Source of the DNA: Luzula sylvatica
Taxonomy: Eukaryota > Streptophyta > Magnoliopsida > Poales > Juncaceae
NCBI GenBank assembly: GCA_946800325.1
Contig: OX326960.1
Location: 53,962,855-54,026,854 of the forward strand
DNA: 64,000 bases
Direction of reading: 5' to 3'
How positions within the stretch are numbered: position 1 is the stretch's first letter; each line of letters opens with the position of its first letter. A program made the position numbers and the translations under genes. The notes below the pieces were generated by a model that saw nothing but the letters and a program-made list of their open reading frames with translations, made no database searches and was not told where the DNA came from. This document shows, piece after piece, positions 9,420-21,619 of the stretch.

Positions 9420-11022
9420 TGTTGTTTAAATTAGACCTAGAGGGGGGTGAATAGGAAGTCCTACGGTCTAATTTTCGCGGTAGTGGATACAATTACAATT
9501 TTGTGCGGAAGCGTAAATAAATTAGAGAAATAAATACAATACCGAAACAAATAACACGCGATATTTGTTTACGGAGTTCGGTAGGTGGTTGCTTTGTAGA
9601 TTTAACTCACCGACTACTTGCTCAATCGACCGACTCGATTGATTGCAAGTACCTACGTCTCCGGGGTTCCCTTGCGCCTTTTCGGCTTTCGATTGAATAC
9701 CCAACTCAAGCAATTACAAGGTTTGCCTTGATCGATTTACACGAATTTATCGATCAATGGCGGGTTTTACAATTCGTAACTAGCCTATTACAATTTACTA
9801 CTAACGAACTAGTCGTGATCGGTCACGCAAGTTGGGAATCGTTTAGTAGTGGAGTTGAAATTGGATTTAATAATCTCTAAGAATGTTTAGATGATTAAGC
9901 TCAAGATTTGAAGCTAGAATTCTCTCTTTTGATTGGGAAAATATATTGGTTGAGATGATGAGAGAGAATGAGGGAAGATTTCTATTTATAGAACACATAG
10001 ATCCTTCCCTTAACATGTTTTTTCTGCATAGTCCGTTATAACTGACCTGAGGTCCGTTACAACGAACTCAAAGTCAAACTAGCCGTTACAGACAATATAT
10101 TCGAAAATTCCATAGTCCGTTATAACTGAGTTTAGGTCCGTTATAACCGACCTACTCCGTTACAACGGAGTTTAAGTCCGTTATAACCGACATCGTACTG
10201 TGATCAGATTTATTCTATAGTCCGTTATAACTGAGTTTAGGTCCGTTATAAATGACCTACTCCGTTACAACTGAGTTTAGGTCCGTTATAACCGACCTCT
10301 TACTGTGACTTCACTTCAGATTTATTATGTGGTTCCGTTATGACTGAGAAACTTCCGTTACAACGGTTAGTGTATGTCCGTTACAACGGATTGGTGATTC
10401 TGTTACAACGGATGATTGGTTATTCTGAAGTGAGTTCACAAGTCCGTTATAACTGATATACTCCGTTACAACTGACTTGAGTTCCGTTATAACGGACATG
10501 CTCTTATTAACAGCTATTGTTGAATGTCCGTTATAACTGAGATGAGTTTCGTTATAACTGACAGCATGTCCGTTACAACTGACATGAAGTCCGTTATAAC
10601 GGACATGCTATTTTTAACAGCATTCATGTATGTCCGTTATAACTGAACCGAGGTCCGTTATAACCGACATGCTTCTGAAAAATCTGTTTTATTATTTCAT
10701 CATTTTAGTGGATTTCGAATATAGTTCTTTGACTAATCTTGAGCTTAATAATTCATAAACAAGTTTAGGGATACCTATAAGTTGTTTTGGTGATTTATGT
10801 GATACCCCAACTTGCGGAATCTTCGATATCTTGATGTCTTCACTTGATCATGCGTTTTCGTGCCATCGTTTCTTCACCGTCTTGACTTCCGACGTCTTGA
10901 TTCTTCTTTTGATCCTTTTGTGGGTTACGTATTCTATTTCTATAAATGTCGCTCCCACATATAGATTAGTGATATCGACATTATTTTGAGATAATCAAAC
11001 CCTAGAAAATTTCAACCAACAT
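9420..11022 (+). mobile_element. Palindrome-array solo LTR, copy 2
   Basis: Starts TGTTGTTTAAATTAGACC, passes through CTAGAGGGGGGTGAATAGG, and ends TTTCAACCAACA. It is colinear over its whole length (1.6 kb) with the copy at 44087-45678, which has a perfect target duplication. Here the flanks (GGGTG and TATAT) do not match. A MITE lies directly at the 3' end and may have removed or displaced the duplication. No internal region or coding capacity is present. Confidence 0.8.
10031..10668. repeat. Array of about 24 CCGTTATAAC-type palindromes (copy 2)
   Basis: About 24 units. The left arm TCCGTT is almost always intact. The right arm is AACGGA in some units but AACTGA or AACCGA in most, so the change is concentrated at one base of one arm. 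The centre is AT or AC. Confidence 0.9.
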
Positions 11023-11551
11023 ATATAAATCAACGTCCTTACTTGGCCAACATTGGCCAACAACACTTATTTCTCAAAATATATAAATCAAAATTAAATT
11101 TCAACCGTGTAGATGTGATCTATATCATTTAGATATGTTGTAGAATAAATTTTGTATCATTTGCATTTTTCTATCTAACGACACAAATAACAAATTTTCG
11201 CAACCGTCCAATTCGGTAAATTTTTGGATTTCCATGAAGAAAAACTCAAAACATAATAAAAATTTATTCTAAGCCTATCTACATAATCTATATTAAATCC
11301 ATTGCAAAAAATTTGAATTTTAAAATTTATTTCATGATGAAACATGTCGTATATATTATGGACCGTTAATAATTGTATGTATCATGATGGACATGATACA
11401 ATTTGTTGTTTTTCATGAAATTGAATCTCCAACATTCTCAAGTGATATTGATCACATCTATACGGTTGAAATTTAATTTTCAGTCATAGATTTTGAAAAA
11501 TAGACGTTGTTGGTCGCATTGGCCAAGTAAGTGTGTTGGTCATTGAGCCTA

Positions 11552-11556
<5 letters not shown>
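11023..11556. mobile_element. TA-flanked MITE with about 90-bp imperfect inverted ends
   Basis: The left part (ACTTGGCCAACATTGGCCAA, TTAAATTTCAACCGTGTAGA) is repeated inverted on the right (TTGGCCAAGTAAGTG, CTATACGGTTGAAATTTAA). TA runs sit on both sides. The right side joins a (TA)n tract at 11555. There is no ORF. It lies directly at the 3' end of LTR copy 2. Confidence 0.65.

Positions 11557-11596
<40 letters not shown>
11555..11596. repeat. (TA)n microsatellite
   Basis: About 40 bp of TA repeats between the MITE at 11023-11556 and a GAGGATGGAGC sequence. That sequence resembles the GAGGATCCC terminus of the element at 3344 and may be one end of another TA-targeting element. Confidence 0.95.
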
Positions 11597-11598
<2 letters not shown>

Positions 11599-12473
11599 GA
11601 TGGAGCTGGGAAGAGTTCCTGCATTTGGGAAGAGTTCCCCTTGACTCATCCCGATTGCCACATCTATATGGGCTTGTTCTACGATTGAGCTTGGATTTAT
11701 GGTTACTCGGTTAAAAATCATAGTATTTCTACTCTTCCATCAATTTCACAATAACGCACATAATAAAGTTATCTTGGCTCTCTAAATTTGTCGCAACCAT
11801 GAGGCTATTATGTGGAGTAGGGAAGGCGTGAGATTGAGAGAGCTGGAGTTTAACGGCGATCTTCCCCAAAAAGCAATCGCCTTTGGGCACAGAAACATCA
11901 TATGCTTGATTGTTTCGACCTCGATTCCACACAATTCACAAATTGGTGATAACTCATTTTTTAAGACATATATTAACCTTATGTTTATAGATTTATATGA
12001 TCATTTGGAGTTATTAAGTGTGTATTGTGTCATATGTTTAATTTTGATCACGATTCTACTAATTTTTATATTCTTGTGATTATAGATGCAAATGGAAAAA
12101 ATTAGAAGCAATGAAAAGAAAAAGAAAATGATGTTGATCAACAAAATTGTAATGCGAAACCTACTGACACAGTCTCAGTAATTTAAGCATAACTTTCAGT
12201 CTAGATGGTCAATTGGACTTCAACTTCTACTCACATTGTGGACCTTTATTCGGTGATATATTGGGTCAAAGATGAGAATATCTGGGCCAACAACATGTTC
12301 GAAAAAGTAACACAAACTCGGTTTAATTTATAGTGAAAAGATGAGGGGATCATACACAAAAAAGAGTGCCTCTTCTGGAAAAAAAAAATCTTACACCAAG
12401 CAGACTATATCTCCCTTTTGACCTTCCCTCTCATTAATGATTGAACCTACACCAACTATTCCACACAATCAAG
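11597..12473. other. Intergenic, possible end of another TA-flanked element
   Basis: Starts GAGGATGGAGC just after the TA tract and contains two GGGAAGAGTTCC units (near 11609 and 11629). No matching inverted end was found nearby. The rest shows no gene. Confidence 0.35.
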
Positions 12474-12498
12474 ACTCACTACAACAAAACTGGGTATC

Positions 12499-12684
12499 AG
12501 CGACGGCAAAAACCGTCGCTAAAAGTCAAAAAAACTGTCGCTAAAAGTGGCGTCGTTGATGTTACTTTCTCCGACGGTTTATTTTCTCCGACGGCCCGTC
12601 ACAGTTTTCTCCGTCGGCCCGTCCCTAAAGACTTTCACCGACGGCCCGTCGCTGAAGACTTCTCCGACGGCCCGTCGCTGAAGC
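12499..12684. repeat. CACTA 5' subterminal repeats
   Basis: Repeated GACGGCCCGTCGCTGAAG-like units next to the left end. In the CACTA superfamily such subterminal repeats bind the transposase. Confidence 0.8.
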
Positions 12685-14274
12685 CTATATTATATTTTAT
12701 TAATCGCCTAATATTATATTTAATTACTTAATTAATATTATATGTTTATTATTTGTTATATATATACACACATTTTATATTATATATTCTATTAATGTTA
12801 AACATATAAATTAAACAAATAACAAATGCAATATACACACATACAATTCAAACATTACGCACAATACACACATAACAAACGCAATATACACACATTACGC
12901 ACAATACAAGTATACACACACACTACAATTCAAACACTCGAACTCAAATACACACACACACACTACAATTCAAATACTCGAACTCAAATACACACACACA
13001 TACAATTCAAACACTCCGCAAATCCCTGCAAAAATAATTCCAAAAATCAAACAAAAAAACAGAAGCCTCTCTCGCGGAGCCAAACCCATTTCCGTTTCAT
13101 CGTCCATCTCGCACAGCCTCTGGTACCCGCCTCCTCAGCCTTCGCCACTGGTACGCGCCTTCACCGCCTCCTCGGGCTTCTCCACTAGTGGAGATCTCCA
13201 TTGCCTATATTATAAGATGCATGGATAAATAACAAGATTTAATTATGCATAAAATTTACATAATATTAGTAAAATTGAGCTAACAAAATGTGCCCTTATT
13301 ATGCTTACAATCTTCTGTTTTTGATTAAATTGAAGTTTGAATTGAAGTTTGAATGACACAAATGTTCAAACAATGTAAATGAAAGCTTGATTTGGGCTTA
13401 ATTGGTTTAAAACTCAAATCAAGGCAGAAATTAAGCTTGATTTGGACTTGATTGGCTTAAATCGACGCATTATTGCAGAAATAATAGAAGGAAAGAATAA
13501 TTACCCGATAATGAAAATTAATTGGCCTTAATTGGACTTAATTGGCTAGAATCACAAATACCATTTTCAAAACAGACCACGTAGGCTCCTATAACGAATT
13601 AACAATGCTTCAATAAATGAATGAAAAGTTAGAAATTAATCGAATTACAGAAATATAAATATGATAATTAGTTAAAAATTGAAAGATAATTGGAACTTAC
13701 ATTAAAACCAGGAGCCAAAGCTCCCATCAGAGAGAGTGAGAGAATAGAAAGGCAGTGCGGAGAAATCCCTAATCACGCCAGAAACCAGTGGCAGTGCTGC
13801 AGTGCAGAGAAAACGAGCAAGGCGTCGCAGTGGCAGTGCTGCAGTCAGGTCGCCAAACCCTAATCGTCGATCTATAACAAAAAAACAGGAAAGCTTGAGA
13901 GAGGGATTTTTAGTTGAAAAAAGAACAGGCACTAAACTGTCAAAAAATCACCTCAAAAACAGTACCAAACAGGGATTTTTTTCGTATTTTGAAACCTAAA
14001 TAACGAGCTGAAAAATCGAAACAGCAAGTTCAAAAATTACCTTCGAAAAAAGCTTGAGGGAAGAAAACTTCAGCGAGAAACTTCAGTGAGAAGAGCTCTG
14101 CGGAGGGAGGCGGACTGTGGAGAAAAGAGGGGACTGAAGAGGGGAGGGAGGCGGGGCAGAGGGTTGTGGAGAAGAAGAAAAGAGGGGAAGAGGCGGCTGC
14201 TGTGGAGAGAAGAGGGTGTTTTTAGGGTTTAGGGGAGAGAGAAGGGGATCAACGGGTTAAATATGTGTGTATAA

Positions 14275-14622
14275 AACTTCACCGACGGGTCGTGGGAGCC
14301 CTGTCAGCGACGGGACGGATCTTCTACGACGGGCCGTAGGAGACTTTCTGCGACGGGGTGTGGGTCTTCAGCAACGGTAAATACTTTAGCGACGGGCCGA
14401 CGCAACAATTACAACTTTCAGCGACGGGCCGTCGGTGATATTACCGTCGGTTAAGGATTATCTGCGACGGGTAGGAGCATTACGGACGGGCCGTCGGAAA
14501 CAGCGTCGGGCCGTCGGGGACAAAAACCGTCGGTAATAACTAGTTGCGTTGGCCCGTCGCTGAAAGTGCTTTTTATTTGCGACGGCCCGTCGCTGAAAAG
14601 TGGGCCCCGTCGCTGATACGCT
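14275..14622. repeat. CACTA 3' subterminal repeats
   Basis: About a dozen GCGACGGGCCGTCG variants in both orientations next to the right end. Several contain the palindrome GACGGGCCGTC or one close to it. Confidence 0.8.
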
Positions 14623-14639
14623 AATCTATTGTAGTGACT

Positions 14640-17600
14640 CCCCTTTGTGCCACATCCTCCCCATGTCAGCACCCCTTCATTATCCATGAATTATAGCTAA
14701 TTACCATCATTTTTGGCCGCCCTAAACCAAGTAATCTCTTTCTCAACAATCCTTGAATTGTGCATCATGTATCATCTCACCATTTATATATTCACACAAA
14801 ACAACCCCTTAGAATCATAATACCCTGATATACATACCCCCTTGATCCGTTTCCAACTAAGGAGCAGTCATTTTTTCACCATTTTCACTCCCTTCATCCA
14901 CCCTCAACCCAAAAACCGAGATTGTCGAATACATCTTGGTTTTGATCTTTGTCTCTCCACTTCATCCACACAACCATCACATTTCTCTTCTCCATGGCTT
15001 AATCAGGGGTCCTCTCTCACATTCTCAATCCTTAGTTGGTGATCAAACTCTTTCTCAAGGGGTATACATCGAAGAAAAGGAAGCAAGGAATCCAAGGGCA
15101 AAGGAGTTTTGGCAAATCTCATCTTTTGTAAATTGCTGCCACTTCTCCTCTTCTCGAATGGGTTTATTATTTTCTCTTTCGATGTTTGTTTTGTTTTCAA
15201 TGAACATGAGTAGTGAGTAGAGAACTAATAGTATGTTTTTGTGTTAAGTTTTTGTATCAAAGACTTGTGAGATATTTATTGCTATTTCGGAGTTTCTTTC
15301 ATGTTGAACTCTTATTATGAATGTCATGAATGATGTTATTTTCTTATTTGATATTGTTCAATTTCTAGCACTCGAGTTTTCTGGTACATAAGTAACACAT
15401 CTTTGTTTTCATGTTTATGTTCCAAAGGTAGAGGTTCAATAGGAATTTGATCATGTTGTCATATTAAGCCAAATGGTCTCTTATGTTGTTGAGATATTAT
15501 AGTGTTTGAAACTAGAGGTTCTTGTGTCTATATGAGGTGAAGTATACAATTAAGGTTTATTAGGACGATATGTTCTTTTTTTAATTGATTGACATTTGGT
15601 TGGAATTGATCTAAACCACACTTTGCACAAAGAAAGAATTGGGAAGCATGCTACTTTAATGATCGAGTCTTAGGTATCATACTTGCACAAATCCATGCTA
15701 GTTCTCTTATAGGTTATTGTCACACACTTTCATCATCTAATAATCACTTACATTTTGCCTTTTATGTATTTATAGTTTTTTGTTCTAAGATCTTCCTCTG
15801 AACTATTCATATCATTCCCAAAATTCAAGCAAATTATATTTGTGAAACTTTAAATCAATTAATCTCAACTCCTCGTGGTTCGATACCCGTCATGCCATTT
15901 CTACATTATAGGATTGTGAAATATCTTTTGATACTCTTAATTGATTTATGGGAAATTGTTCCTTCATGGACATGCATAAGTGCACAATTATCAACGTAGG
16001 CAATTTATAATTCAAATTACAAAACTAACACTCACAACTTTTCAAAAATCAAAATGTATACATATTCTGTAATACTATCTCATATTGCACCATTATTTGT
16101 ATTCAACATTTATATGATTTATATTATTTAAAATAATATCAAATTCTAAATTTCATAACCAATTCATAGAAATTACATGCTTTTATCTATATTTTGCAAT
16201 TAACTTCTATAATTATTAAATGAATTTGTAACTTCATTAATCATATTTTGGCCCATATGATAATTAATTTACACAAATTAATTCATGGAAATTACATGGT
16301 TTTAACAATATTTTGTAATTGCCTTCTATAAACATTAACATAATTTATAAGTTGATTAATCATATTTTGACACTTTGATAATTGATTCACAAAAAATAAT
16401 TCATTACATCATATTGCAATATTTTTGGTAACTTAATTAATCCAAAATAACAATTAATCCAAATTAACACTACAAATAACAAATAATTAACAATTATATT
16501 GAAGGAGTAATTATAGTAATTTAGTATTGATTATTTGTAACACCCTGTTTAATTCATGCACTCACCCTCTACTGTATAAAGAGGGTAGTGGATATTGTAA
16601 TTGTTGCTCCATTTTTTATTAGAATTGTATATCTCTCTCAATTTTCTCTCGTTTGTTATTTATTTTGTTATATTTTCAATACAAATTAACTTAAAATACA
16701 AAAATACATAAATTAACAGTTAACTCAAAGCACCACAAATACAAATATTTTTCATAACTTAGTTAGCAGTTAACTCAAATCTCTAAACACTTACTATTTA
16801 GGAAAAAATCAATTATTTTGCAAATAAATTCAATTTAGGAAAAAATCAATTATTTTGCAAGAAATCTCCAAGCATCCATACCATAGGCTATTAATAGGCT
16901 GAATACCAAAATTTTCGAAAATTTTCATTTTCAAATTAAACATTAACCAATCATTCCTTGAAAAAAAAAATTAAGCAATAATTACTGTTAATCTTCCTGG
17001 AAAAAAATATCACATAATTTTGATCTCAAATCAAGCATTAAGCATTAATTAATTAATCATTCCCAAAAATACCAACACATTTCTAAAATTGTAACAATTA
17101 ACATTGAAAAATTCAGAAAGTTAATTCCTATTAGTCTCAAAATCTTTTGAAAAAAAATAAACATCAAATAATTACCAAACAAAAAACCAAATAATAATTG
17201 CATTGCTCTAAAATTGTAGATCCGGTCAATATTAGCAAATTTTTACACCGTAAGAAATCGGCTATAAATTTGTTGGACGAAAACAGCAACAAATTTAAAT
17301 CCAGGTCAGCAAAATACAGATGATTTTGGACAAAAAACTATGGATTTGAACAAAATTCTAACGATGTTAAATAGTTGGGTTTGGACAAAAAAAACTCGAT
17401 TTCAATAAAACCTCAGCAAAAACACAAAATCGACAGCAAAAACACAAAATCCAAAAGAATAATCGGAAATAAACCCAAAATCTGAAAAATAAACACGAAA
17501 TCCGGAAAATAAACACAAAATCTTGTAGATAAATTACCGGATCTACATGATAAACGAAAAGAAAGAGTCGACATAGGTTTAGAAGGTGATCGCCAATCGC

Positions 17601-17730
17601 AGGTGCCGCAAGAGAAAAGAGAGGAGAGGGAATTAGGGTTGGGTATTTTATATGGGTGAGGTAAATTTAAAATGGTACACTGTATTAAATGTTAATGCAG
17701 GGAGATTTTTTGGGGTTCAATAGCACGGTG
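14640..17730. other. Intergenic, no recognised gene
   Basis: AT-rich sequence with several short open frames but no domain. At 16552-16694 a short block starts TGTAACACCC, contains TGTATAAAGAGGG and a TCTCTCTCAATTTTC tail, and ends TTTTCAATACA. It resembles a short LTR, but no target duplication was found. 17560-17680 holds a GAGA-rich tract next to AATTAGGGTTGGG. Confidence 0.4.
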
Positions 17731-17790
17731 CCCCCAATTAATAACATGGCGTCATGTTGATTCAATAGCATGTTCGGGGGGAAATTGGGG
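17731..17790. repeat. Inverted repeat GGTGCCCCCAATT / AATTGGGGGCACC
   Basis: A 13-bp perfect inverted repeat flanks about 25 bp. It may be a remnant MITE or a fold-back. One arm (GGGGGCACCATATA) recurs near 549. Confidence 0.5.
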
Positions 17791-17883
17791 GCACCATATA
17801 TGCTCTGTAAAGATTATTCATTGTTAGCTCGGATTTGAATATGCATAATACCCAAAACAAATAACTTTTTAACAATATGAAAG

Positions 17884-18604
17884 GGGCCGTTTGGCAAGTG
17901 GAATTAGTAGAGTGGAATTGGATTATAAGGTGGAGGAGAAAAAAAAAATTCTGGAAATAATAATTTCATAGTTTGTTTGGATGTCTAAATTATAATATGC
18001 TGGAAAATATAATTTTTTGTTTGGTTGTTTAGAAAATTTGGAATTTTGAAACTGGAATTTCATTATTATAATATAATTACTATATTACTAGCAATTATAA
18101 ACCCATTATATTCATATAATATTATTATATGAATAAAATAATTACATTATAATTATTATATTCATATAATTAATATACTATTATATTATTACTATAATAA
18201 TATTAAATGTATTGTTTTATTATTATAACATTATATTATATCCGTATAATTACTATAATAATTATTATCTTAGTACAATATATTATATTAATTATATAGA
18301 TATGAAAATAATATAATAATTATATTATTATAATAAAATAATATTACACATATAATAAGATTATTAATATATAATAATAATATAATATTATTAAATGCAT
18401 TGATATATTATTACAATATTGTATTTTATCCATATAATAACATTCTTTATAATAAAATATATTATATTATATTCATATAATATAATTATCATAATTTTTT
18501 TTATTATTATTATAATAATATATAATATTATATTAATTTTATAGATTTAACAATTACAATATAATTATTCTTTGATTATAAACTTTTGCTCCACTTTAAT
18601 ATAA

Positions 18605-18674
<70 letters not shown>

Positions 18675-19109
18675 ATATTATTTATTTGAAAATAATAATT
18701 ATAATGTAATTTTTTTTTATTATAATAAAATTATTACATAATTGAAATATAATTATTTTATTATTATAATATGATGTGTTATTCATATAATAATATATAA
18801 TATTATACTAATTATATAGACATAATAATATTGTTTTATATGATTATTATAATATATAATATTATTTTAATTGTATTAATATAATAATTACAATATAATG
18901 TGGATTAGGTGTCTTTATTTTTTTGTTAATGAAATTCTCCACTTTGAAATTCCAACATTTTGAGAGAATTTCATTTCACTAGGATTTGGGAAAAATATTT
19001 TTCTAGAACTAATTAGTTCCATTTTGATTCTCACACCAAACAAATAATCTTGATTTGGGAAAATTTAAAATTCCATTCCACTCCAATATTCCACCTCCCA
19101 AACATGCCC
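17884..19109 (+). mobile_element. Large AT-rich MITE (GGGCCGTTTGG ends)
   Basis: Imperfect inverted ends: left GGGCCGTTTGGCAAGTGG, right the reverse complement of GGGCATGTTTGGGAGGTGG, both followed by a GAGTGGAAT block. AAAG is present on both flanks; a longer duplication is not clear. The interior, about 0.85 kb, is almost entirely AT with (AAT)n/(ATT)n near 18608-18673. There is no ORF. A second copy of the end is at 1-203. Confidence 0.75.
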
Positions 19110-19116
19110 AAAGAGA

Positions 19117-20030
19117 CATAGTCGTACCCCCGGCCGTTGACAAACCAGGTGGTCATCATGTGTGCATGTATGTCATGTTGCTACTTCAAAAATCAAGTCG
19201 TATCGTATCAGATATTATATCGGAAAATACCGATACTGATCGGATACTCCACGGGACACATTCAAATATTTTATTTCAAAATAATATCATATATATATTT
19301 CTCGGATATTTCTGGAAAATTTGCCGGATATTTATAACGCATCAATAAATTTACTTGAAAAATAAAAATAAAAATATTAAATCGAAATAAATAAGTAATA
19401 CAAATAACTAAATATAATAAAGATTTATTTGATAGAAAATTATTTCTGTAATTAAATTACAAAATTTGAATATATTTTATGTCAAAATATTAAATATATA
19501 AATTACAATTAATTAAATAATAAATATTATATATAGTAGATATATAGTATCTCATGTTTTTTCGTGTCGGATACAATATTCACATTCCTAAATATGTGTG
19601 CATCCTCACAAGTCACAAGTCACAAGAGAACTTGTTTTCAAATGACAATATTTAATGGGCTGGGCTGGATCACACAATTTTACTGTGTTGAGCATTAATT
19701 TGTGCAACGCCAATTTAGGTTTTAATACTTTCTTCGTTGACAAAAGAAATTCAATCGGATATACATTAATGATTGATTGTTGGTCTTAGGATGCCCTATT
19801 TCGTTTTATTGTTATAGAAAAAAAAAATACACAGCCTAATAGAAAGCAAATTTGCTTTGAAATAATTTCCACTCAAAAGAAATTATTAGCTCCCATGCAA
19901 TAGTTCCAAGACTATGATTGTATGAATGCTGCAAGCCTGCAACGCAATGAAATATGGAAAGAAATCAGATACAAATATCAATTAGATCCACATATACACC
20001 AAATCACAAGAATACGCAATATAAGAAACA
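19117..20030. other. Intergenic with GATACGG-like degenerate repeat
   Basis: 19195-19335 has TATCGGAAAATACCGATACTG- and GGATACTCC-type repeats similar in style to 54379-54510. It is possibly an old MITE. No gene is supported. Confidence 0.3.
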
Positions 20031-20047
20031 AAATTATAAAACCGAAT

Positions 20048-20053
20048 CTTTAT
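20048..20053 (-). terminator. Candidate poly(A) signal of the DUF868 gene
   Basis: AATAAA on the minus strand, about 330 bp downstream of the stop codon of the 343-codon ORF, in AT-rich sequence. It is a positional inference only. Confidence 0.3.
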
Positions 20054-20383
20054 TGAATAAATACGCAATATAAACCAAATCACAAGAATAAAAGAGAACA
20101 AGATAAGTATGTTTAAAATAGAAATTAGATCCATATATACGAAAATAATAATATTAAGCAGTTTTTAAACTGACATACTAACAACTATACTAGGAATTTA
20201 AGACGAACGGTCACAAAACAAATTAATTAGTTCACTTTCACTCCAAAAAAGAAAAGAAAATATATATATTAATTAGCTAGAAAATAAAAAACGGTTTTTC
20301 CAGAACATTCTTGCATTTTAGGTCCATTACCACATCAAGTAAAAAAAAAATAAAGAAACTAATATCGATCGATATTAATCCGT

Positions 20384-21415
20384 TTAACTCCTCCAAACGC
20401 AAACTATGAACGAGAACTTATGACCAATTTGCATCCTCTCATCCTCCGGTGCGATCCATTCTTGCACGAGATTCGTCATCGATGCATTTTCATCAAAACT
20501 CAATAATTTCACGTAATTCCCTTGAGAGTTAATAGATCTACCATTTTCAATACTATCTCCCTTTTCGACAAAACTAAATGTAAAAACACCGTGCGCTTCT
20601 TTCTCATCTAATGAATAAGAAAAAGAATAATTATTTCCGGTATTTCTTTGTTGCACCCCGTTCACAGAACCGTCTTTATTGTCGTCCTCGCAAGATAAGA
20701 GCCATTTATGGAGATCCCACGTGATATGGATCAAGTCGCCACCCGGCAAATCCAACTTAAATGAACCGCGAAACTTCTTAACCAAGCTATTTAAGTCGAC
20801 CAATTTCCTTCCATCTATGGAAATAGACATTGCACCCTCCACGCCCCGTGAAAGGTTTATCGATATCTCCTTTTCGATGCCACCAAATATTTCTTTTGTG
20901 CTATACACCGAACCCTCGATCTTAACTCTATCCTCCCGAGAGATCATGTCAGGAATACGCCCTTTTATCGCCTTCGTTAACACATACGCCTCTTCTTGCA
21001 TGTCCCCTAATAGAATGAGCATCTCTTCATCTGAAACGACACAGAAATAATAATTCGAGATTGGCAAAGTTGCACCTTGAGCACTGGAGAAGTCCCAAGC
21101 GAACAATAAATGGCAGATATCCTCCATATTTTTATCCTTGAGATAGTTCTCCTTCATACCGCTGAGTTGCCCTAAAAGTAAAGGGTTGATCTCAAGGCTG
21201 GAGACATGGCGCTCTTCTTCACCAGTGTTGCTCATGAAACGAATTTCAGTATAAATGGAGAGACCAATAGAGGAATAAGACAAAGTGATTAAAACATTTC
21301 CGAGATGAGTCTTGTAAGTAGAGGTTCTCTTGAAGACGAAGCCTTGAGACCGAGGTTCGGTCTCTGGTTTGGGGGTGCTGGTTGAGATGCATGATGGGAT
21401 TAGCTTTTTCAGCAT
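20384..21415 (-). CDS. DUF868 family protein (343 aa, single exon)
   Basis: The only intact host-type gene in the window. The protein matches the plant DUF868 layout: a Thr/Leu-rich N-terminal strand region (YKTHLGNVLITLSYSSIGLS, residues 34-53), FAWDFSSAQ at 105-113, YYFCVVSDEEMLILLGDM at 122-139, SISIDGRKLVDL at 197-208, FRGSFKLDLPGGDLIHITWD at 215-234 with HKWL after it, and GVFTF near 276. The length is slightly above the usual about 300 residues. The extra part is a charged insert (residues 243-262) and the C-terminal tail. No signal peptide or membrane helix is evident. The biochemical function of the family is unknown. Family members are usually single-exon, as here. The frame is open from ATG to stop with no intron signals required. 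Confidence 0.93.
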   Translation of the reverse strand: MLKKLIPSCISTSTPKPETEPRSQGFVFKRTSTYKTHLGNVLITLSYSSIGLSIYTEIRFMSNTGEEERHVSSLEINPLLLGQLSGMKENYLKDKNMEDICHLLFAWDFSSAQGATLPISNYYFCVVSDEEMLILLGDMQEEAYVLTKAIKGRIPDMISREDRVKIEGSVYSTKEIFGGIEKEISINLSRGVEGAMSISIDGRKLVDLNSLVKKFRGSFKLDLPGGDLIHITWDLHKWLLSCEDDNKDGSVNGVQQRNTGNNYSFSYSLDEKEAHGVFTFSFVEKGDSIENGRSINSQGNYVKLLSFDENASMTNLVQEWIAPEDERMQIGHKFSFIVCVWRS

Positions 21416-21598
21416 AGTGGTCTTGAAGCTGGAGAGATTATTGGAGAAAGAGAAGGAGGCGAGGAGAAGAAAGGAGAATTGTGGTGCAGTTTGTGTTCAT
21501 TGAAGGTTAATCTTTGGTTTAATGAGAATCGACTCACTGCTAAGAGTAAAATGTCGAATTCTCTCCATTTGAATCAAAATGGGTACATTAAATGTGTG

Positions 21599-21607
21599 GT
21601 ATATATG
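21599..21607 (-). promoter_or_regulatory. Candidate TATA box of the DUF868 gene
   Basis: Minus-strand GCATATATACC, about 185 bp upstream of the start codon. This gives a plausible transcription start near 21570 and a 5' leader of about 150 bp. Confidence 0.45.
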
Positions 21608-21619
21608 CAGAAAAACAAA

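Larger units (their letters stand above)
12477..14636. mobile_element. Non-autonomous CACTA transposon
   Basis: Ends are CACTACAACAAAA on the left and the reverse complement of CACTACAATAGATT on the right. The flanking 3-bp target duplication is ACT (12474-12476 and 14637-14639), as expected for CACTA (EnSpm). Subterminal regions carry many direct and inverted CGACGGCCCGTCGCTGAAG-type units. The interior is AT-rich, with CACACA runs near 12830-13010 and a GC-richer block at 13070-13190. There is no transposase, so mobility would depend on an autonomous relative. Confidence 0.93.

Noticed and set aside
9447..9470. AGAGGGGGG followed by TGAATAGG read as a polypurine tract plus LTR start
   Set aside because: The homologous copy at 44087 has its perfect GGAAT duplication outside TGTTG, about 24 bp upstream, so the G-run is inside the LTR.
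14842..15220. Two overlapping short frames after the first CACTA
   Set aside because: Composition is like a CT-rich untranslated region and no domain is visible.
16552..16694. Short LTR (TRIM-like) TGTAACACCC...CAATACA
   Set aside because: TATA and TG/CA-like ends are present but there is no target duplication, and no second copy was seen; left as a note only.
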